Positions 36,229-45,661 of a DNA stretch of 64,000 nt are shown here, one piece after another. The notes under the pieces were generated by a model, which saw only the letters and a list, made by a program, of their open reading frames with translations, did not search any database and had not been told where the DNA came from. This DNA is from an uncultured Methylococcaceae bacterium (GTDB lineage Bacteria > Pseudomonadota > Gammaproteobacteria > Methylococcales > Methylomonadaceae). The translations under genes were made by a program, and so were the position numbers. The stretch spans positions 158,066 through 222,065 of the forward strand of contig CAIXAE010000009.1 of assembly GCA_903917345.1 (NCBI GenBank). Direction: 5' to 3'. How positions within the stretch are numbered: position 1 is the first letter of the stretch; each line of letters opens with the position of its first letter.

Positions 36229-38766
36229 ATGAATACTAAAAAAAATCTGGTTGTCATTGGTAATGGCATGGTGGGGCAACACTTCTTAGCACAACTCGTT
36301 GCCAGCCCTATTAAAGATGAATACAACATCACTACTTTTTGCGAAGAACCTAGAGTAGCTTATGATCGCGTGCATCTTTCTGCTTTCTTTTCTGGAAAAA
36401 CAGCTGAAGACTTATCATTAGTTGAAGCTAACTTTTTTGAGCAACATGGCATTCATCTGCTCTTAGGTGACAAAGCCGCTAAGATTGATCGAGCTACCAA
36501 AACTATTACTTCTGCACTAGGTCATACAGTCTCTTATGACAAATTAGTTTTAGCCACAGGCTCATTTCCTTTTGTGCCACCTGTCCCCGGACACGATAGA
36601 CCGCAATGTTTAGTGTATAGAACGATTGAAGACCTTGAAGCAATTGCAACAGCCGCGAATAAAAGCAAAGTGGGCGTGGTGGTGGGTGGGGGTTTATTAG
36701 GCTTAGAAGCCGCCAAAGCTTTAAAAGACCTAGGTTTAAAAACGCACGTAGTCGAATTTGCCCCCCGCTTGATGGCGGTACAATTGGATGAAGCGGGTGG
36801 TACGTTATTAAGAAATAAAATTGAACAACTCGGGGTCACCGTTCATACGAATAGAAACACCCAATTAATTACTAATGGCGAACAGTGCCTAAATAAAATG
36901 TGCTTTGCTGATGGCGAAGAACTTGAAACAGATATTATATTATTCTCTGCAGGCATTAGACCCAGAGATGATATTGCTAGAGATTGTGAGCTTGAAGTGG
37001 GTGCACGTGGTGGCATTGTTATCGACAATCAATGTAAAACCTCAGACCCAGACATATATGCCATTGGGGAATGTGCCTTATGGAATAACATGATTTATGG
37101 TTTGGTCGCTCCAGGTTATGCCATGGCTCGAACAGTTGTTGCAGATTTGGCGCATCAAAGTGCGAGTTTTATGGGTGCCGACATGAGCACTAAATTAAAA
37201 CTCATGGGCGTTGATGTCGCCAGTATCGGTGATGCACATGCGAAAACACCGGGTGCTCTTATCTATACATACCAAAATGGTGAATTAGAAATATACAAAC
37301 GTCTGGTCGTCAGCCCTGATAAAAAATACTTACTCGGCGCCGTATTAGTGGGTGATGCCAGCAGTTATAGCACCTTATTACAGTACTGCTTAAACGGTAT
37401 CCAACTCCCCGCACAACCCGACAGTTTAATCTTACCCAGTCTTAGCTCAGAACCCGCAGGCCTAGGCCCAGATGCTTTACCTAACACGGCACAAATCTGT
37501 TCTTGTTATGACGTCAGTAAGGGTGATATTTGTCAGGCAGTTGCTGCTGGCTGCCATACCGTAGGCGCATTAAAAGCAGAAACCAAAGCCGGTTCGGGTT
37601 GTGGAGGTTGCGCAGCCTTAGTTAAATCTGTATTAAATTCAGAATTGGCTAAACAAGGTGTAGAAGTCAATACCGATCTTTGCGAACATTTTGCATACAC
37701 GCGCCAAGAACTGTTTACGCTCATTAAAGTTGAAAAGATCAGGACCTTTGATGACTTGCTCGACAAACATGGCAAAGGCTTGGGTTGTGAAATTTGCAAG
37801 CCGACTGTCGCGTCGATTCTTGCCTCCAACTGGAACGACTTTATTTTAAAAACTGAACACGCGCCCCTACAAGATACCAATGATGCCTTTTTAGCCAATA
37901 TCCAAAAAGATGGTACTTACTCAGTGGTTCCACGTATTGCGGGTGGTGAGATCACCCCCGATAAACTTATAGTGTTAGGTCAGATAGGTAAAAAATATCA
38001 ACTGTATACCAAAATCACCGGTGGACAACGGGTTGATTTATTCGGTGCACGAGTTGAACAACTCCCTCTTATTTGGAAAGAACTCGTTGATGCTGGCTTT
38101 GAGTCTGGACATGCCTACGGTAAATCTTTGCGCACCGTTAAATCCTGTGTCGGCAGTAATTGGTGTCGCTATGGTGTAGATGACAGTGTTGGACTCGCCA
38201 TAGAACTAGAGAACCGCTACAAAGGCCTCCGCTCACCGCATAAAATAAAATTTGCCGTATCCGGTTGCACACGAGAGTGTGCAGAAGCGCAAGGTAAAGA
38301 TATTGGTGTTATTGCAACAGAAACAGGCTGGAGCTTATATGTCTGTGGTAATGGCGGTATGAAACCCAGACACGCCGATTTATTTGCCACTAGCCTAGAT
38401 AAAGACACCTTAATTAGATATATCGACCGCTTTTTAAGCTTTTACATTCAAACAGCTGATCGATTACAACGCACCTCGGTATGGATGGAAAACATGGCGG
38501 GCGGACTAGATCATCTAAAAGAGGTCATCATTAACGATAGCTTAGGATTATGTGAACAATTAGAAGCACAAATGCAACATGTCGTTGATACCTATCAGTG
38601 CGAATGGAAATCAACCATCGAAGATGAATCCAAATTAAAACGTTTTAAACCTTTTGTTAACAGTGAAGAATCTGATCAGCATATTGTGTTTATAGAAGAG
38701 CGTGGTCAAATTCGTCCTGCAGAACCTAGCCCACAAAAACACTTTAAAATGGTAGAGGTGGCGTAA
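36229..38766 (+). CDS. nirB: Assimilatory nitrite reductase [NAD(P)H] large subunit
   Basis: Reduces nitrite to ammonium with NAD(P)H, using FAD, [2Fe-2S], [4Fe-4S] and siroheme. Order: an N-terminal FAD/NAD(P) oxidoreductase (VVIGNGMVGQHFL; VGVVVGGGLLGLEAA; DPDIYAIGEC), a BFD-like [2Fe-2S] Cys cluster (CSCYDVSKGDICQ, GSGCGGC), and the siroheme reductase part with SCVGSNWCRYG and the CTRECAEAQGKD / CGNGG motif. ATG 36229 with GAGG at 36219-36222 is preferred over the upstream TTG at 36217. The stop overlaps the nirD start. Siroheme could be made by cysG at 60593. Confidence 0.95.
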   Translation: MNTKKNLVVIGNGMVGQHFLAQLVASPIKDEYNITTFCEEPRVAYDRVHLSAFFSGKTAEDLSLVEANFFEQHGIHLLLGDKAAKIDRATKTITSALGHTVSYDKLVLATGSFPFVPPVPGHDRPQCLVYRTIEDLEAIATAANKSKVGVVVGGGLLGLEAAKALKDLGLKTHVVEFAPRLMAVQLDEAGGTLLRNKIEQLGVTVHTNRNTQLITNGEQCLNKMCFADGEELETDIILFSAGIRPRDDIARDCELEVGARGGIVIDNQCKTSDPDIYAIGECALWNNMIYGLVAPGYAMARTVVADLAHQSASFMGADMSTKLKLMGVDVASIGDAHAKTPGALIYTYQNGELEIYKRLVVSPDKKYLLGAVLVGDASSYSTLLQYCLNGIQLPAQPDSLILPSLSSEPAGLGPDALPNTAQICSCYDVSKGDICQAVAAGCHTVGALKAETKAGSGCGGCAALVKSVLNSELAKQGVEVNTDLCEHFAYTRQELFTLIKVEKIRTFDDLLDKHGKGLGCEICKPTVASILASNWNDFILKTEHAPLQDTNDAFLANIQKDGTYSVVPRIAGGEITPDKLIVLGQIGKKYQLYTKITGGQRVDLFGARVEQLPLIWKELVDAGFESGHAYGKSLRTVKSCVGSNWCRYGVDDSVGLAIELENRYKGLRSPHKIKFAVSGCTRECAEAQGKDIGVIATETGWSLYVCGNGGMKPRHADLFATSLDKDTLIRYIDRFLSFYIQTADRLQRTSVWMENMAGGLDHLKEVIINDSLGLCEQLEAQMQHVVDTYQCEWKSTIEDESKLKRFKPFVNSEESDQHIVFIEERGQIRPAEPSPQKHFKMVEVA

Positions 38767-39101
38767 TGACCCAATGGCAAACCCTTTGTAATCTTGATGA
38801 TTTACCAGCAGACTCCGGTATTTGTGCTTTGATAGATGAGTTACAAATCGCCTTATTTTATGTAGCCAAAATGCAAACTGTGTTTGCATTAAATAACTAT
38901 GACCCCTTTGCTAAAGCTCATGTTTTATCTCGAGGTATTATTGGAGACGTCAATGGTGATCCTGTCGTGGCATCACCTATTTACAAACAACATTTCAAAC
39001 TAACGACAGGGGAATGTATTGAAGATACTTCGGTTAAGATTACCTCTTACCCCGTGCGGATTAACAATCAACATATTGAAATAAAACTTACCCATGGCTA
39101 A
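38766..39101 (+). CDS. nirD: Nitrite reductase small subunit
   Basis: Rieske-like small subunit of 111 residues that partners NirB. The family landmarks GICALIDELQIALFYV, YDPFAKAHVLSRGIIGD and VASPIYKQHFKLTTGECI are present. As is usual for NirD, the Rieske iron-sulfur Cys/His ligands are not retained. Overlaps nirB by one base and the flavoprotein by 8 bp. Confidence 0.93.
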   Translation: MTQWQTLCNLDDLPADSGICALIDELQIALFYVAKMQTVFALNNYDPFAKAHVLSRGIIGDVNGDPVVASPIYKQHFKLTTGECIEDTSVKITSYPVRINNQHIEIKLTHG

Positions 39102-40305
39102 GTTAGTCATCATTGGCAATGGTATGGCCGGCATGCGTACCCTTGAAGAAATACTTAAATCGGCCCCAAATCAATACGACATTACAGTATTTGGGTCTGA
39201 GCCGCATGGTAATTACAACCGAATTATGCTGTCCTCTGTGTTAAGTGGCGAAAAGGCGCTGGATGAGATATTCATTAATGATCAAGCGTGGTATGACCAA
39301 CATAACATTACCCTTTATAGCGGCGCCTCAAAAACGGTCACGCGCATTGATCGCCAGAACAGAAAGGTCTATACCCAAGATGGCACGGTTGCAGACTATG
39401 ATCGCTTATTAATTAGCACGGGTTCTAAGCCAGTTATAGCTAATGTACCCGGCAATCATTTGGCCGGCATTATTAGTTTTAGAGATATTGCGGATGTTAA
39501 TAAAATGCTCGACTACAGCCAACATCACAAAAATGCCGTTGTATTAGGGGGTGGGTTATTAGGCTTGGAAGCAGCTAACGGTTTAGCGTTAAGAGGCATG
39601 AGGGTGACTGTTATCCATAACAATGCAGTATTATTAAATCGCCAAATGGACACAGCCGCGGGTACTTTATTACAAAAAGAACTGGAGTCAAAAGGCTTAA
39701 ACTTTAAAATGGCCAGCCAAGTTGAGCAATTACTAGGTGATGAAAAAGAACATATCAAAACGATTCGACTCACAGATGGCAGTGAACTTGATTGTGATTT
39801 ATTGGTAATGGCTATCGGTGTTAAGCCCAATAAAGCCTTAGCAAAGGCCGCAGGACTTTATTGTGAACAAGGTATTATAGTCAACGATACTCTGCAAACT
39901 TATGACCCCAGAGTCTATGCCGTGGGTGAATGCATTCAACACCGAGGTCAAACCTTCGGTTTAGTTGCACCTTTATTTGAGCAAGCAAAAGTGTGTGCTA
40001 ATCACTTAACCGGACATGGCGTAGCACAATATCTAACATTACCCACGGCCACTAAACTGAAGGTCACAGGCATTCAGGTTTTTTCTATTGGTAACTTTAT
40101 GGGTGATGAAACATCTGAAACCCTTCAATTTACTGATACTGCCTTAGGCATCTACAAAAAACTAGTGATTAAAGCCAATAAGCTGATTGGCGCGGTATTA
40201 TATGGCGACACCCAAGATAGTTATTGGTACCAAGAATTACTTGAGAAGGAACAATCCATTACCCCCATTCGAGACCAACTTATATTTGGGAAAGCTTATG
40301 TCTAA
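39094..40305 (+). CDS. FAD/NAD(P)-dependent oxidoreductase, probable NasA electron donor
   Basis: 403 residues of the NirB N-terminal/rubredoxin-reductase type. The FAD site is LVIIGNGMAGMRTLEE, the NAD(P) site AVVLGGGLLGLEAA, and the second FAD motif VYAVGEC. It resembles the first third of NirB. No iron-sulfur or siroheme part is present. It overlaps nirD by 8 bp and nasA by 8 bp, so it is translationally coupled between the reductases. By analogy to NasC of Klebsiella it would pass electrons from NAD(P)H to NasA; this is inferred from context. Confidence 0.85.
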   Translation: MAKLVIIGNGMAGMRTLEEILKSAPNQYDITVFGSEPHGNYNRIMLSSVLSGEKALDEIFINDQAWYDQHNITLYSGASKTVTRIDRQNRKVYTQDGTVADYDRLLISTGSKPVIANVPGNHLAGIISFRDIADVNKMLDYSQHHKNAVVLGGGLLGLEAANGLALRGMRVTVIHNNAVLLNRQMDTAAGTLLQKELESKGLNFKMASQVEQLLGDEKEHIKTIRLTDGSELDCDLLVMAIGVKPNKALAKAAGLYCEQGIIVNDTLQTYDPRVYAVGECIQHRGQTFGLVAPLFEQAKVCANHLTGHGVAQYLTLPTATKLKVTGIQVFSIGNFMGDETSETLQFTDTALGIYKKLVIKANKLIGAVLYGDTQDSYWYQELLEKEQSITPIRDQLIFGKAYV

Positions 40306-42967
40306 GGCTCTCACCACTATTCAAACCACCTGCCCTTACTGTGGTGTCGGTTGTGGTATCAGTGCCGTCGTAAATCAAACTCAGCACACTGTTAATATTA
40401 AGGGGGATCAATCACATCCCGCTAATGCTGGCAGATTGTGTTCGAAAGGTTCTGCATTAGGCGATACGATTAATTTAGAAGGTCGTTTGTTAGATCCCCA
40501 CATCAACAGCCAAGTTGTCGACTGGGATGCCGCCTTATCATTAGTCGCTAACACCTTTTTAGAAACTATTAATAAATTCGGCCCAGATTCTGTAGCAATC
40601 TATGGCTCAGGACAATTATTAACTGAAGACTACTACGTCGCCAATAAACTGATGAAAGGCTTTATCGGTACTGCCAACATGGATACCAATAGCCGCTTAT
40701 GTATGTCATCATCTGTGGCGGGTCATAAACGCGCCTTTGGTTCAGATACCGTACCCAGTTGTTATGAAGATTTAGACCTGGCCGATTTAATCATTTTAAT
40801 TGGCTCCAATACCGCATGGTGCCACCCCGTTATATTCCAACGCATTCGCGCTGCCAAACAAGCTAGACCTGATTTAAAAGTAGTGGTGATTGATCCACGC
40901 CATACCGCAACGTGTGACCTAGCAGACTTACATTTACCGCTGGCTAGTGGCAGTGATGCTGTTTTATTTAATGGCCTATTAAGCTTTTTAAATACAGAGC
41001 AAGCACTTAATCAAGACTACATCAACACCCATACCGAAGGCTTTACACCAGCCATCCAAACCGCTGAACTAAGCGCGCCAAGTATTGCCGAAGTTGCGGG
41101 ACAATGCCAATTGAATGAAACAGATGTGCAATATTTTTATGACTTGTTCAAAAACCATAAAAAAGTCATGAGTCTGTATAGTCAAGGCATTAACCAATCT
41201 TCATCGGGGACCGATAAAGTCAACGCGATTATTAATTGTCATTTAGCCACAGGGAGAATTGGCCAACCCGGCATGGGACCTTTTTCCCTCACCGGTCAGC
41301 CCAATGCAATGGGCGGTCGAGAAGTGGGTGGCCTAGCGCATCAATTAGCGGCGCATATGGATTTTTCTATAGCTGAAGATGTAAATCGAGTCGCTCGCTT
41401 CTGGGGTTCAGACAACATCGCCACCTATCCAGGTCTACCCGCGGTTGAACTGTTTAATGCCGTATCGGCGGGTGAAATTAAAGCCATCTGGATTATGGGT
41501 ACTAATCCTGTAGTGAGTATGCCGAATGCAGATCTAGTTAAACGCGCATTAAAACAATGTGATTTTGTCGTAGTATCCGATTGTATTGCACAAACGGATA
41601 CCAGCGCTTTTGCACATGTGTTATTACCTGCTTTAGGTTGGAGTGAAAAAGACGGTACAGTCACTAATTCTGAACGCCGAATCTCTCGACAACGTGCGTT
41701 ATTTAAACCGGCAGGTCATGCAAAAGCCGATTGGTGGATAATCTCTCAAGTTGCACAGCGCATGGGCTTTAATCAGGCGTTTAACTACAATCACCCCTAT
41801 GAGATTTTTACCGAACATGCGGCACTATCTGGCTTTGAGAACGATATAACGCACGGCTACAGGGACTTTGATATTTCTGGCCTCTCCACACTTGATCAAA
41901 ACAGTTATGAAAACCTACAGCCCATACAATGGCCAGTAAATGCCAATAACCCCAAGGGCACGGAGCGCATGTTTGCTGATGGCCATTATTTTACGCCCAC
42001 TGGCAAAGCGCAATTTATTGCTATTACGCCAAGACCTCCTGTTAACTTGCCGCATAAAAATTACCCTTTAATTTTAAATACCGGGCGTTTAAGGGATCAG
42101 TGGCATACCATGACCCGCACCGCACTGTCAGCAAAGCTTAATCAACATAGCCCAGAACCCTGTGTTGAAATTCATCCGGTTGATGCAAAAAATTATAACT
42201 TAACAGCAGGTGCCTTAGCGGAACTAGAAAGTGCATGGGGCAAAATGTTGGCTAGAGTTAAGATAACAGATGATCAAACACTTGGTAATGTCTTCATACC
42301 GATGCATTGGACGACGCAAAATGCCAGTGATGGTCGTATGGGCGCCTTAGTTAATCCAGAAGTTGACCCCATCTCTAAGCAACCTGAAAGTAAACATACA
42401 CCCATCCGCATCAAATCATATCAAGCTGTTTGGCAAGGCTTTATTCTATCCAGAGCGCCATTAGGACTAAGCGATATAAGTTATCAAGTGAGTAGCAAAG
42501 GTGACTGTTTTTATCGTTATGAACTGGCGGGGCAACAATTACCGGACCCTTGGTTAAATACGCTTAAAGATACTTTAAACGCTAATATTGCAGAAAAATC
42601 AGAATGGCAAACCTATCAAGATGCCAGTTTAGGCAGTTATCGTGCGGCACAATTTATTAAAGGGCGATTAAATGCTGTTATCTTCATAGCGGCTGATCAT
42701 AAGCTACCCGAACGCAGTTGGTTAAGTAGTTTATTCGCAAAAGTATTACTTGAACCCGAAGCGCGTATGGCGTTACTGAGCGGACTCCCCCCCAAAGGCA
42801 GTCATGAGACAGGCAAAGTGGTCTGTGCTTGTTTTAATGTCGGCGAGAAAACAATACGCGCGTGCATTAAAGAAAAACAACTTAAAACGCACCAAGAAGT
42901 GGGGCAATGCTTAAAAGCCGGTACTAATTGTGGTTCGTGCATCCCAGAGATTAAAGCACTGCTTTAA
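40298..42967 (+). CDS. nasA: Assimilatory nitrate reductase catalytic subunit
   Basis: Molybdopterin (bis-MGD) enzyme that reduces nitrate to nitrite in the cytoplasm. The N-terminal [4Fe-4S] motif CPYCGVGCG is at residues 14-22. MopB segments follow (NMDTNSRLCMSSSV, IWIMGTNPVVSMPNAD, and RLRDQWHTMTRTALS in the C-terminal dinucleotide-binding domain). A C-terminal BFD-like [2Fe-2S] domain has VVCACFNVGEKTIRA and GTNCGSC. The frame is open from 40187, but the family N-terminus fits the ATG at 40298, giving about 889 residues. It closes the nitrate operon and is followed by a strong terminator. Confidence 0.95.
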   Translation: MSKALTTIQTTCPYCGVGCGISAVVNQTQHTVNIKGDQSHPANAGRLCSKGSALGDTINLEGRLLDPHINSQVVDWDAALSLVANTFLETINKFGPDSVAIYGSGQLLTEDYYVANKLMKGFIGTANMDTNSRLCMSSSVAGHKRAFGSDTVPSCYEDLDLADLIILIGSNTAWCHPVIFQRIRAAKQARPDLKVVVIDPRHTATCDLADLHLPLASGSDAVLFNGLLSFLNTEQALNQDYINTHTEGFTPAIQTAELSAPSIAEVAGQCQLNETDVQYFYDLFKNHKKVMSLYSQGINQSSSGTDKVNAIINCHLATGRIGQPGMGPFSLTGQPNAMGGREVGGLAHQLAAHMDFSIAEDVNRVARFWGSDNIATYPGLPAVELFNAVSAGEIKAIWIMGTNPVVSMPNADLVKRALKQCDFVVVSDCIAQTDTSAFAHVLLPALGWSEKDGTVTNSERRISRQRALFKPAGHAKADWWIISQVAQRMGFNQAFNYNHPYEIFTEHAALSGFENDITHGYRDFDISGLSTLDQNSYENLQPIQWPVNANNPKGTERMFADGHYFTPTGKAQFIAITPRPPVNLPHKNYPLILNTGRLRDQWHTMTRTALSAKLNQHSPEPCVEIHPVDAKNYNLTAGALAELESAWGKMLARVKITDDQTLGNVFIPMHWTTQNASDGRMGALVNPEVDPISKQPESKHTPIRIKSYQAVWQGFILSRAPLGLSDISYQVSSKGDCFYRYELAGQQLPDPWLNTLKDTLNANIAEKSEWQTYQDASLGSYRAAQFIKGRLNAVIFIAADHKLPERSWLSSLFAKVLLEPEARMALLSGLPPKGSHETGKVVCACFNVGEKTIRACIKEKQLKTHQEVGQCLKAGTNCGSCIPEIKALL

Positions 42968-42975
42968 AGAAATAA

Positions 42976-43003
42976 AAAGCCAGATGATAATTCATCTGGC
43001 TTT
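42976..43003. terminator. Bidirectional intrinsic terminator between nasA and the carotenoid operon
   Basis: The perfect 12-bp arms AAAGCCAGATGA (42976-42987) and TCATCTGGCTTT (42992-43003) enclose a 4-nt loop. A and T runs on both sides allow function in either direction. It separates the convergent nasA and fibronectin-domain genes. Confidence 0.9.
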
Positions 43004-43029
43004 AATTAAACGACTAAATCTAAGCTGGT

Positions 43030-43395
43030 TTACAAAGCAACAATACTCAACGGGTCAGTAAATACACCCATACCATTAGTACCAATGCCTCTTACTCGTA
43101 CCCAATAAGTTTTTGTTGCTACTAAATGAGTCAATTGAATATGCGTTGCCGTCTTTGATGACAATACATGTTTCCAATTTGCTTCAACTAAAGGATCCAA
43201 CTCAGTCATTTGCACATCATAACTGCCAGCACCGTCTAAACGCGTTACGCTAATATCTACAGTGCCGGGTAAGGCACCTCGCGTGATCTTAAAATCAGCA
43301 GGTGCTGGTAAAGGATTAATGCCACTGGTATGGGTTGAATCATGACGTAAGTCATAGCCTGTGGTTTCTAACTTAGCTACACTACCTTGAGCCAC
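43030..43395 (-). CDS. Small fibronectin type III-like protein
   Basis: 121 residues with one Fn3-like domain. PAPADFKITRGALPGTVDIS starts the fold, YDVQMTELDPLVEANWKHV lies in the middle, and HLVATKTYWVRVRGIGTNGM is the typical last-strand pattern. There is no signal peptide or membrane helix. It is the last gene of the minus-strand carotenoid operon, 16 bp after the Rel-like gene. Similar small Fn3 proteins occur in several environmental bacteria, but no function is known to me. Confidence 0.7.
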   Translation of the reverse strand: MAQGSVAKLETTGYDLRHDSTHTSGINPLPAPADFKITRGALPGTVDISVTRLDGAGSYDVQMTELDPLVEANWKHVLSSKTATHIQLTHLVATKTYWVRVRGIGTNGMGVFTDPLSIVAL

Positions 43396-43411
43396 TAATT
43401 CAAAATAAAAC

Positions 43412-44926
43412 CTAAGAAAACAACACGGCCTGATCTTTCTTCAACTGAGCAATACTATCTTTAGGCATAGCGTATACATTTTTAAACACTCGATTCATAA
43501 CAGCCACTAACTGCCTAAATTTATAGGCGCTGTGATGAGAATCCCCTTTCTGCTCAGACGTACGCCAGCTTTCTTCATCAGAAATGCGTAGCTCAACACC
43601 TAAGGTATGTTCCTGGGTTTTTTTATTTATCTCATTCCTACGCGCATAGACATCAGTACCGGGGATCATAATTTTGTGGGTTCTAGACTGCCGATGGATA
43701 GGCAAAGAGAAACTAATCTTGCATTGAAACTTTCTGTGTCCTGCAGATGAATGTTGATTCTTTTCTGCATTCATACTTAACGCATTATAAAAAGTTTGGG
43801 CGTTAGCCAATACTTCCTGGTCTGTTGAGCGGGTTTCATGCCCCGCACTTTGTGAAAGACTGATCATTAATCTACGCACTGCCTCACCCATTTGTTCGGG
43901 CGTATCAAATAGCGTTTGGGTAATGGATTGTGAATGCGTATTTTCTTGTAGGATAACGCCTTTCTTTTGTAAAGCATGAAACAGCTTTAAGGTATCGTCT
44001 TTGTCTCTTAAGATAAAGGTAATGGCTAAAATATCTCTAATATCATAGGCTTCACCTTCTAGATCTTTACCGAGTTTGGTAAACATACTTTCTGGACTTT
44101 TTAAACGCGCTTTAATCTCTGCAATATCGACACGTACCCCATCTCCACTATCAAATACAAATCCCTGCCCATCTGCATCAATACTCACTGACTCTCTTAA
44201 TTTATGAAAGAAAGCGGAGATCTTAACAAACGCATTTTGTGCCGGTTCGCTCTCTGGAATATGTTTAGGATTTTCCCAATCATAATGAAACAGATCATTC
44301 AGGCTTTGTTTCTCTGCTTCTAAAAAGAAACCTAGTTGCGCAAAGTCATTAATGTCTTGGCTTTCTTCTTCAATAGATTTAATCAAATAACCCATCTTTA
44401 ACATGGCACAAGCCGTTTGTTGCCATTCCAAGGGCACAGCCATCTTTTTGCCTTGATAACCATGAAATACCATAGGATATTTTCCTGAAGACGCTAACAA
44501 AAATAGATGTCGTGGATCTTGCTCCACAATCTGTTTAAAAGCAGGATTCTTTAACTGCGTTTCGACCTGTTTAATGGCCGCCAAACTTTGTTGATACAAG
44601 GCTAAATTACTAGACTCTAAAGAGATTAACGCCTCTAATTGGCGTTTTACAAACGGAAATAACCATTTTAAAAAGTAACGATAAGTGCGCTCTACATACA
44701 CTAGGGCGCGTTTCTTCTCACTTTCTTGCAACTCACCATTACCCACCACATCAAAACCACGATTACTCATCATTTTGGTAGCCTGCTTCAGCGCAGTCGA
44801 ATAATTATCGGCAGATAATAAAAGGTAGGGACTTAAGTCAGACCTATCCAATATAGAGCCAAAAATCTCATGATGAAGTTCTTGGCTAGCTGATCTGTGT
44901 TGCATGGAGTTAACCTTATCGCTCAT
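43412..44926 (-). CDS. Uncharacterised protein with a divergent RelA/SpoT-type nucleotidyltransferase core
   Basis: 504 residues, not assignable to a named enzyme. The second half has features in the order of the RelA/SpoT synthetase fold: RLKSPESMFTKL (compare the basic R-x-K-S-x-x-S region), AYDIRDILAITFIL (compare the D-I-x-x-x-R metal-binding strand) and VELRISDEESW, with SHHSAYKFRQ after it (compare the E-x-Q-x-R strand and the AxxAHxxYK helix). The N-terminal 250 residues are helical and unknown. The usual G-loop GYxSxH is not clear, so catalysis is uncertain. It overlaps the methyltransferase gene by 4 bp and sits inside the carotenoid operon. Confidence 0.6.
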   Translation of the reverse strand: MSDKVNSMQHRSASQELHHEIFGSILDRSDLSPYLLLSADNYSTALKQATKMMSNRGFDVVGNGELQESEKKRALVYVERTYRYFLKWLFPFVKRQLEALISLESSNLALYQQSLAAIKQVETQLKNPAFKQIVEQDPRHLFLLASSGKYPMVFHGYQGKKMAVPLEWQQTACAMLKMGYLIKSIEEESQDINDFAQLGFFLEAEKQSLNDLFHYDWENPKHIPESEPAQNAFVKISAFFHKLRESVSIDADGQGFVFDSGDGVRVDIAEIKARLKSPESMFTKLGKDLEGEAYDIRDILAITFILRDKDDTLKLFHALQKKGVILQENTHSQSITQTLFDTPEQMGEAVRRLMISLSQSAGHETRSTDQEVLANAQTFYNALSMNAEKNQHSSAGHRKFQCKISFSLPIHRQSRTHKIMIPGTDVYARRNEINKKTQEHTLGVELRISDEESWRTSEQKGDSHHSAYKFRQLVAVMNRVFKNVYAMPKDSIAQLKKDQAVLFS

Positions 44927-45621
44927 GGTTGTGTTGTTTTTCTACGTGCTACTATTACACCATCACGACTCGGATTAATAAAGGTATCAAAGTCAGGATC
45001 ATCAAAAATCATTTGATTGTGTTGTCGTATAGCTTCCGTCCATCCCTGAAATACATCTTTACCCGAATGCGCAGCCACGCGACCTCGCCATAACACATTG
45101 TCTGCAATGTATAAGCCGCCTGGACGAATTCTATCTTTGGCTAATAGCCAAATATCAGGATAGTCGCCTTTATCCACATCGTTATAGCAAATATCAAACA
45201 AACCCTCAGTCTGTGCAAAAGCGTTTTGCGCCATATCGGTTTTAAAATCGATCCTGTCCCACAAATTAGCCGCACTTAAATAATGTTCGGCCTTATCTCG
45301 GTTTAAAAAGTCAGCCTCACTACAAATCACTTGCCCGTTTGGTCCAACAGCTTTAGCAAACCAATAAGCCGAATAACCATAACCACTACCAAACTCAAAT
45401 ACGCGTTCGGCATTAATCATCTTGGCCAGCATTTCTATAAACACACCGACTAAACGCCCCACGATAGGGAAGTTATTCTTTTCTGCTAAGGCTTCCATTT
45501 CCTGTAGTACAGCATTCTCCGCAGGGCCCAATAAGTCTAATAGATACTTTTCTACCGCAGGACTGACTGGCGGCGTGCGGCGCGGTGGTTGCGTCTTTTT
45601 TGGACTTGAAACTTCAGTCAC
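44923..45621 (-). CDS. Class I SAM-dependent O-methyltransferase
   Basis: 232 residues of the catechol/caffeoyl-CoA O-methyltransferase type. The SAM-binding motif VFEFGSGYGYSAYWFA is clear, with GQVICSEAD as the acidic-loop strand and ICYNDVDKGDYPDI / GGLYIADNVLWRG as the metal-site segments. The first 20 residues are Pro/Arg/Thr-rich. Located between crtP (40 bp gap) and the Rel-like gene (4 bp overlap). A carotenoid or quinone substrate is only a guess from position. Confidence 0.8.
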   Translation of the reverse strand: MTEVSSPKKTQPPRRTPPVSPAVEKYLLDLLGPAENAVLQEMEALAEKNNFPIVGRLVGVFIEMLAKMINAERVFEFGSGYGYSAYWFAKAVGPNGQVICSEADFLNRDKAEHYLSAANLWDRIDFKTDMAQNAFAQTEGLFDICYNDVDKGDYPDIWLLAKDRIRPGGLYIADNVLWRGRVAAHSGKDVFQGWTEAIRQHNQMIFDDPDFDTFINPSRDGVIVARRKTTQP

Positions 45622-45661
45622 TTATATTTCCTTTTAACAGGTTTACTTAAATACTTATAAA

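Noticed and set aside
36534..37898. Minus-strand ORFs of 61-121 codons inside nirB
   Set aside because: They are antisense shadows of a highly conserved gene with codon-position bias on the plus strand and have no family features.
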